This document shows, piece by piece, positions 5,372 to 9,113 of a stretch of 9,113 nt of DNA. Below the pieces are notes generated by a model. The model worked only from the letters and a program-made list of their open reading frames with translations, was not told the origin of the DNA and made no database searches. Where the stretch lies: contig DKFG01000117.1 in assembly GCA_002452325.1 (NCBI GenBank), positions 1-9,113 on the forward strand. Direction: 5' to 3'. Positions within the stretch are counted from its first letter, which is position 1. Every line of letters starts with the position of its first letter. Origin of the DNA: Geobacter sp. UBA6802. GTDB lineage: Bacteria > Desulfobacterota > Desulfuromonadia > Geobacterales > Pseudopelobacteraceae. Made by a program: the position numbers and the translations under genes.

Positions 5372-6973
5372 ATGCCCCGTTTCATGATCAGATTGCGACC
5401 AAAAATCAGTCAGGGGTCCGGCTTTCAGATTGTCATGCGCGACATCGGCGCATTGCAGATGGCGCTGAGTGTCGGCATGATGCTGTCGGTTTTTGTCTCC
5501 TTACTATATCGCGAGTTTTACAATGCATTGAGCCTGTTAGCGGCAACCGGGGCAACGGTAACGTTTGGGGCGCTGGCATATAGAAGTTGCCGCAACGCAG
5601 GGGAATCAAAGCGCCGTCATGCGATGGTGGTTGCTGGCGCGGGATGGCTTGTGAGCGCGTTGTTCGGGGCGCTGCCATTTCTGTTTGCGGCCTACCTGAC
5701 TCCGCCTGATGTTGCGCAGGCGCTTGTTCCGACCGGAGAAAACTACCAGTCGAGTCTCATGTACTTCAAAAATCCGTTGCATGCGTTGTTTGAGAGTATG
5801 AGTGCCTACACCACAACAGGTCTTACGATGGCTGTGCATGAGCCGTCAATCGGTTATGGGCTGCTGTTCTACCGCTCTCTGGCGCAATGGATCGGTGGTG
5901 CCGGTGTGATCGTTCTTTCACTAGCTATTATTCCGCGTCCCCGTTCTGTTGGCGAGCTGGAACTGTACCAATCCGAAACCGCCGGTGCGAAACTCCGGCC
6001 AAACATTATCGGCACAGCGCGGGCAATATGGAAGGTCTACAGCGCCATAACGGTCTTTGTGGTTTTGTATCTGTTTGCAGCCACCCTCATCATTCTTCCT
6101 GATTACGGATGGCGGTCAAGCCTGTTCGATGCGGTCAACCATGCCATGACGGCCCAATCAACCGGCGGATTCAGCGTTCTTGACGACAGCATCGCCGGGT
6201 ATAAATCCTATGCCATGGAATTGGTGCATATCCCGCCGATGATTCTCGGTGCCATATCAATTCCTCTCTACTATACCTTTCTGTACCAACGTGACCTGCG
6301 CGTTTTCTGGCGTGATGCCCAGTTCCGTCTGATGTTTCTGTTGTTTCTGCTGCTGACTCCGTTTCTGGTTCTGCTGCTTGGAAATACAAAGGTGGTAACC
6401 GACCCTGTTCGTGAAGGAGTTTTTCAGTTTGTCAGCGCTGTTTCTACCACTGGCTGGCAAACCTCAAATATCGGCGACTGGAAGGATTCGGCTGTGTTGC
6501 TGCTTGCCTGGGGGGCAATGGTCACTGGTGGCGCGGCAGGGGCAACAGTGGGCGGCATCAAACTTATCCGCATGTACATTATTCTGTGTGCTGTAAAATG
6601 GCGAATCCGCAAGGTGTTTCTTCCCATTGAAGCGGTGATTCCGTTCCGGATTGGAGAGCGAAACCTTGATTCAGGCGAGATGCAGCGGGAAGTCAGCGAT
6701 GCAGCAGTGTTTTCGTTGCTGTATCTCGTCATTCTGGCTTTATCCACACTTATCATGGTTCATTACATGGGACCTAATTTCACGCTCGCCGATGCAATTT
6801 TTGAATCTGTTTCAGCGCAAAGCACTGTTGGGCTTTCTTCCGGCATAACCGATCCGGGGATGCCAGCTGTAATTGAACTTGTGTTCATCATGCAGATGTG
6901 GGTGGGACGGCTTGAAATCTTTCCGGTAATTGTACTGTTATTGGCATTGATCCCACGTAGATGGAGATTCTGA
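5372..6973 (+). CDS. trkH: TrkH-family potassium uptake channel subunit
   Basis: A 533-residue integral membrane protein of the Trk/Ktr/HKT superfamily; it forms the K+ pathway through the inner membrane. The family has four repeated membrane-pore-membrane units, and all four selectivity-filter loops are visible with the key glycine: AYTTTG150, AQSTG265, VSTTG361 and AQSTVG487. The flexible gating segment GGAAGATVGGIKLIR (386-400) is present in the third unit, and the conserved GRLEIF (512-517) near the end. Hydrophobic segments fill most of 29-530, and the N-terminus is basic and cytoplasmic. GGAGGG (5357-5362) is 9 bases before ATG5372. The next gene, trkA, starts one base after the stop and encodes the expected gating partner. 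Length is a little above E. coli TrkH (483), mainly through the N-terminal part and the loop at about 109-135. KtrB is a less likely label because the partner has the double-domain TrkA form. Confidence 0.95.
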   Translation: MPRFMIRLRPKISQGSGFQIVMRDIGALQMALSVGMMLSVFVSLLYREFYNALSLLAATGATVTFGALAYRSCRNAGESKRRHAMVVAGAGWLVSALFGALPFLFAAYLTPPDVAQALVPTGENYQSSLMYFKNPLHALFESMSAYTTTGLTMAVHEPSIGYGLLFYRSLAQWIGGAGVIVLSLAIIPRPRSVGELELYQSETAGAKLRPNIIGTARAIWKVYSAITVFVVLYLFAATLIILPDYGWRSSLFDAVNHAMTAQSTGGFSVLDDSIAGYKSYAMELVHIPPMILGAISIPLYYTFLYQRDLRVFWRDAQFRLMFLLFLLLTPFLVLLLGNTKVVTDPVREGVFQFVSAVSTTGWQTSNIGDWKDSAVLLLAWGAMVTGGAAGATVGGIKLIRMYIILCAVKWRIRKVFLPIEAVIPFRIGERNLDSGEMQREVSDAAVFSLLYLVILALSTLIMVHYMGPNFTLADAIFESVSAQSTVGLSSGITDPGMPAVIELVFIMQMWVGRLEIFPVIVLLLALIPRRWRF

Positions 6974-6974
6974 C

Positions 6975-8333
6975 ATGTATATACTGATTGTTGGTGCCGG
7001 AGAAGTCGGCAGTTATGTGGCACGGATCATGGTTGACGAAGGTCACGAGGTTGCCGTTATCGAGACGGAAGAACGGGTGGCACGTCGGCTGGATACGGTT
7101 CTGGATGCCCTCGTTGTGCATGGCAGTGGCGTTAGTCCGGCCGTGTTGCGGCAAGCCGGTGTTGAGCGGGCCGACCTTCTTTTGGCGGTCACGGCCGTTG
7201 ACGAGGTTAATCTTGTTGTCTGCATGACAGCCCGCAAGTATGGCAACCAGCAACTTCGCGCTGTTGCCCGTGTGCGGCAATCGCATCATCTAGCTGGCCA
7301 TCTGGCGCTCAGCGCCAAAGACCTGGGTCTGGACGCGCTGATCAGTCCGGAAGAAGCCATTGCGAATCTGACCATGGAGGTTCTGCACTACGGTGGCAGC
7401 GGTGAAATGCGTGAATTGGCCGGTGGCAAGCTGATGTTGATCGGTATGGCTCTGGGGAGCGATTCTCCTCTGGTGCACGAAACGCTTGCCACATTGCGCG
7501 GCGACATGCCGGATGAGTCTCTGGTGGTTGCCGTGCAGGGGGCGGAAGGCATTCGTATCCCAACCGGTACCGACCGGCTTCAGGTTGACGAGCGGGCCTT
7601 CATTCTCACGACCCCGCAGAATCTGACGGAGCTTACCATTCTTTCCGGTCAGCCTTGGTACTATGTGCAACGAATCCTGATCGTAGGTTGCGGCGACACC
7701 GGACTTGCCGTGGCGAAAAAGCTGGAAACGGAAAAACGTACAGCCACCATCATTGAAAGCGATCAACACCGGGCGGAACTGGTGGCCGGGCTGCTGCCAC
7801 GTTCCCTTGTGTTGTGTGGTGACGGTTCCGACCCGGAATTCCTTCAAAACACCATTGAGGAACAACGGATTGATGCGGTGGTAGTATTGCTTGAAGACCC
7901 TGAAAAATCGGTGTTGATCGGGATATTCGCCAAGTCGTTGGGTGCACGGAAAGTAATTGTGCGTTGTGACAAGCAAACCTACGGAAAGCTTGCCGGCGAT
8001 CTGGGTATTGATGCCGTTATCAGCCCGAAGCGGGCCATGACAGATGCCATTCTGGGATATGTACGTAGGGGAGCGGCGCAATCCACACTGGTATTGGGAG
8101 AGCACGAAGCAGAGCTGATCGAATTCAAGATTCCCGCCATTCCCTCAAACGAGGCCCTCGTGAAAAAGCCGCTCAAGGATATCGGCTTTCCCAAGGGAGC
8201 ACTTGTGGGAGCGGTTATCAGGAATACCCAAGTATTTATTCCATCCGGGGCAACCGTGCTGAAGCCGGGAGATCATCTGCTGGTAATGTGCCGGTTTGAG
8301 GTAATTGAAGAGCTTGGCCACCTTTTTGTCTGA
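6975..8333 (+). CDS. trkA: TrkA, nucleotide-binding regulator of Trk potassium transport
   Basis: A 452-residue cytoplasmic protein (E. coli TrkA 458) that forms a ring beneath TrkH and gates it in response to bound nucleotides. It has two tandem RCK units. The first Rossmann fold begins IVGAGEVG (5-12), with an acidic residue E30 at the end of the second strand, as in NAD(H)-binding folds. The second begins IVGCGDTG (236-243), with E261 in the matching place. A TrkA-C domain follows each, at about 143-223 and 372-452. GGAGA (6963-6967), inside the last codons of trkH, lies 7 bases before ATG6975. The single-base gap to trkH shows tight coupling. It is followed 14 bases later by a PtsN-like gene; in E. 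coli, unphosphorylated PtsN binds TrkA and inhibits uptake. Confidence 0.96.
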   Translation: MYILIVGAGEVGSYVARIMVDEGHEVAVIETEERVARRLDTVLDALVVHGSGVSPAVLRQAGVERADLLLAVTAVDEVNLVVCMTARKYGNQQLRAVARVRQSHHLAGHLALSAKDLGLDALISPEEAIANLTMEVLHYGGSGEMRELAGGKLMLIGMALGSDSPLVHETLATLRGDMPDESLVVAVQGAEGIRIPTGTDRLQVDERAFILTTPQNLTELTILSGQPWYYVQRILIVGCGDTGLAVAKKLETEKRTATIIESDQHRAELVAGLLPRSLVLCGDGSDPEFLQNTIEEQRIDAVVVLLEDPEKSVLIGIFAKSLGARKVIVRCDKQTYGKLAGDLGIDAVISPKRAMTDAILGYVRRGAAQSTLVLGEHEAELIEFKIPAIPSNEALVKKPLKDIGFPKGALVGAVIRNTQVFIPSGATVLKPGDHLLVMCRFEVIEELGHLFV

Positions 8334-8347
8334 GTGCCGGAGATCCC

Positions 8348-8812
8348 ATGAAACTTATAGACGTGCTTAATCCTGCTGCCATCATTGACAGCATGACGGC
8401 AACAAACAAGACCGATGCCCTTGTTGAACTGACGGATGCGATACTGCGGGCAGGAAACGGGCTGGACAGAGATGCCGTTATCAAGGCCGTGCAGGAACGG
8501 GAACAGCTGGGCAGTACCGGTATCGGACACGGTATTGCCATCCCCCATGGCAAGCTGAAGGGTCTTGAACGTATACTGGTAGCCTTTGGTCGAAGCCGTA
8601 ATGGTATTGATTTTCAGGCAATGGACGATATGCCGGTGCATCTCTTCTTTTTACTGCTTGCTCCGCAGGAGTCGAACGGCGAGCATTTGAAAGTTCTGGC
8701 CTGTATTTCCAAGCTGATGAAGAATCCGGAAGTACGGCAGCGCCTGATGGACGCCGTCGGAGTCGAAGCTCTTCTTCGCATCATTAGCGAAGAAGAGGAC
8801 AAGCTTTTCTGA
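8348..8812 (+). CDS. ptsN: PtsN-like EIIA-Ntr (PTS EIIA type 2 domain)
   Basis: A single-domain 154-residue PTS EIIA of the fructose/mannitol/Ntr type (E. coli PtsN 163). The phosphorylated histidine is H67 in GIGHGIAIPHGK (58-69). The second active-site histidine is probably H113 (GEHLKVLA), and VHLFFLLLAP (98-107) is the typical central strand. No EIIB or EIIC domain is attached and no sugar permease is nearby, so a regulatory rather than transport role is likely. GGAGA (8339-8343) is 4 bases before ATG8348, and the gene starts 14 bases after trkA, so it is probably co-transcribed with trkHA. In E. coli, dephosphorylated PtsN binds TrkA to inhibit it and binds KdpD to stimulate it; both partners are encoded in this window. 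A paralogue dedicated to K+ transport, distinct from an rpoN-linked ptsN elsewhere in the genome, is possible. Confidence 0.92.
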   Translation: MKLIDVLNPAAIIDSMTATNKTDALVELTDAILRAGNGLDRDAVIKAVQEREQLGSTGIGHGIAIPHGKLKGLERILVAFGRSRNGIDFQAMDDMPVHLFFLLLAPQESNGEHLKVLACISKLMKNPEVRQRLMDAVGVEALLRIISEEEDKLF

Positions 8813-8840
8813 CATAATATCGCTCTTGTTATTGTTTTTT
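8769..8840 (+). terminator. Inverted repeat and T-rich tract at the end of ptsN, possible terminator
   Basis: CTCTTCTTCGC (8769-8779) and GCGAAGAAGAG (8787-8797) form a perfect 11-bp stem with a 7-base loop inside the last codons of ptsN. TTTT follows 7 bases later (8805-8808), and a run of six T residues lies at 8835-8840 after a weaker ACAAG/CTTGT pairing (8799-8803 with 8825-8829). Neither arrangement is a textbook terminator because the T tract is not adjacent to the strong stem. The position fits the end of the trkHA-ptsN transcript, or protection of its 3' end. Confidence 0.4.
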
Positions 8841-9070
8841 ACCAATCCATCCACGACAGAGCAGGTATTGCATGCTTCACAAGCATGAAGGTGTTGAGTG
8901 CCAGAACATCGATAGCAGAATAATGTGACAACACCCCTGGTCTTGATTCCACAGCAGGCTGCAAGGGGTGGTAACCAGGGTGGAGATGTAGCAGGCTGGT
9001 CAAATCAAATATCTTGGGGTATAAGCAGAACGAACGGCCTGCCGTTACTACGTGTACCTCAGGATGCTGC
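8813..9070. other. Intergenic region with several inverted repeats, no confident gene
   Basis: No recognisable protein is encoded. A - strand frame from about 9081 to 8839 is open (77 residues from ATG9072, with GAGG just upstream) but reads like nothing I know. Structure is denser than expected. CATGCTT (8871-8877) and AAGCATG (8881-8887) form a 7-bp hairpin. CCCTGGT (8935-8941) pairs with ACCAGGG (8974-8980), while CACCCCT (8932-8938) pairs with AGGGGTG (8964-8970), so the two are mutually exclusive. AACGGC (9033-9038) and GCCGTT (9041-9046) are nearly back to back. AGCAGGCTG is repeated at 8953-8961 and 8990-8998. This could be a leader of a gene at 9071, a remnant of a mobile element, or an unrecognised RNA. 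Confidence 0.35.
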
Positions 9071-9113
9071 ATGACCCTCAAACATGAAGATTCCTTCTGG
9101 GGCGGTATTGTCA
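9071..9113 (+). CDS. Possible start of a further gene, cut by the window edge
   Basis: ATG9071 opens a frame reading MTLKHEDSFWGGIV to the end of the window. AGGA (9061-9064) sits 6 bases upstream, a good Shine-Dalgarno distance. Fourteen codons are too few to identify a product, and the opposite strand also has an open frame here. The start is supported only by the ribosome binding site. Confidence 0.3.
   Translation, partial: MTLKHEDSFWGGIV

Noticed and set aside
7290..8105. 271-residue open frame on the - strand
   Set aside because: It is opposite trkA, which has two clear nucleotide-binding folds. The antisense product has no recognisable motif.
8839..9081. 80-residue open frame on the - strand in the 3' intergenic region
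   Set aside because: It is not opposite a known gene and has a GAGG near ATG9072, so it is not impossible. The sequence matches no family I recognise, so it is mentioned only in the description of the region.
1..9113. CRISPR array, tRNA, rRNA or a complete insertion sequence
   Set aside because: No regularly spaced repeats, cloverleaf or rRNA-like sequence and no transposase with terminal repeats are visible. The inverted repeats at 8865-9046 are too few to define an element.

Overview
The window carries seven confident genes, all on the + strand, in a layout typical of a Gram-negative, proteobacteria-like chromosome. The protein styles (KdpD, TrkH, two-domain TrkA, PtsN-type EIIA) and the GC-rich kdpDE are compatible with a Geobacter/Pelobacter-like (Desulfuromonadia) host. 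That host assignment is an inference; no marker gene fixes the organism.

Layout. Positions 1-196 hold a non-coding or barely coding stretch with a promoter and a palindromic HipB-type operator. A HipB-like antitoxin (197-535) and a HipA-family kinase toxin (525-1814) follow, overlapping each other. The hipA stop codon overlaps the start codon of kdpD (1811-4492) in an ATGA junction, and kdpE (4514-5212) follows 21 bases later. A 159-base gap then holds a perfect tandem 11-bp repeat (candidate KdpE box), a possible promoter and a strong intrinsic terminator hairpin. After it come trkH (5372-6973), trkA (6975-8333, one base after trkH) and a PtsN/EIIA-Ntr-like gene (8348-8812), which look like one operon. 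The last 300 bases (8813-9113) hold no confident gene, but contain several inverted repeats and possibly the first codons of a new + strand gene at 9071.

How the genes may work together. KdpD/KdpE is the classical K+-limitation two-component system, but its usual target, the KdpFABC pump, is not in this window. The genes directly downstream encode a different K+ uptake system: the TrkH channel subunit, the TrkA nucleotide-binding gate, and an EIIA-Ntr protein. In E. coli, EIIA-Ntr (PtsN) is known to bind both TrkA and KdpD. The window therefore collects in 7 kb the sensor, the transporter and a known modulator of both, with a HipBA persistence-type toxin-antitoxin module joined to the front by overlapping codons. 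The most notable points are the hipA-kdpD junction, the candidate KdpE box in front of trkH, and the trkH-trkA-ptsN linkage.

Composition is uneven. Sampled 60-base stretches are about 40-43% GC in hipBA, about 67% in kdpD and about 52% in trkH. This suggests that hipBA, kdpDE and trkHA-ptsN have different histories.
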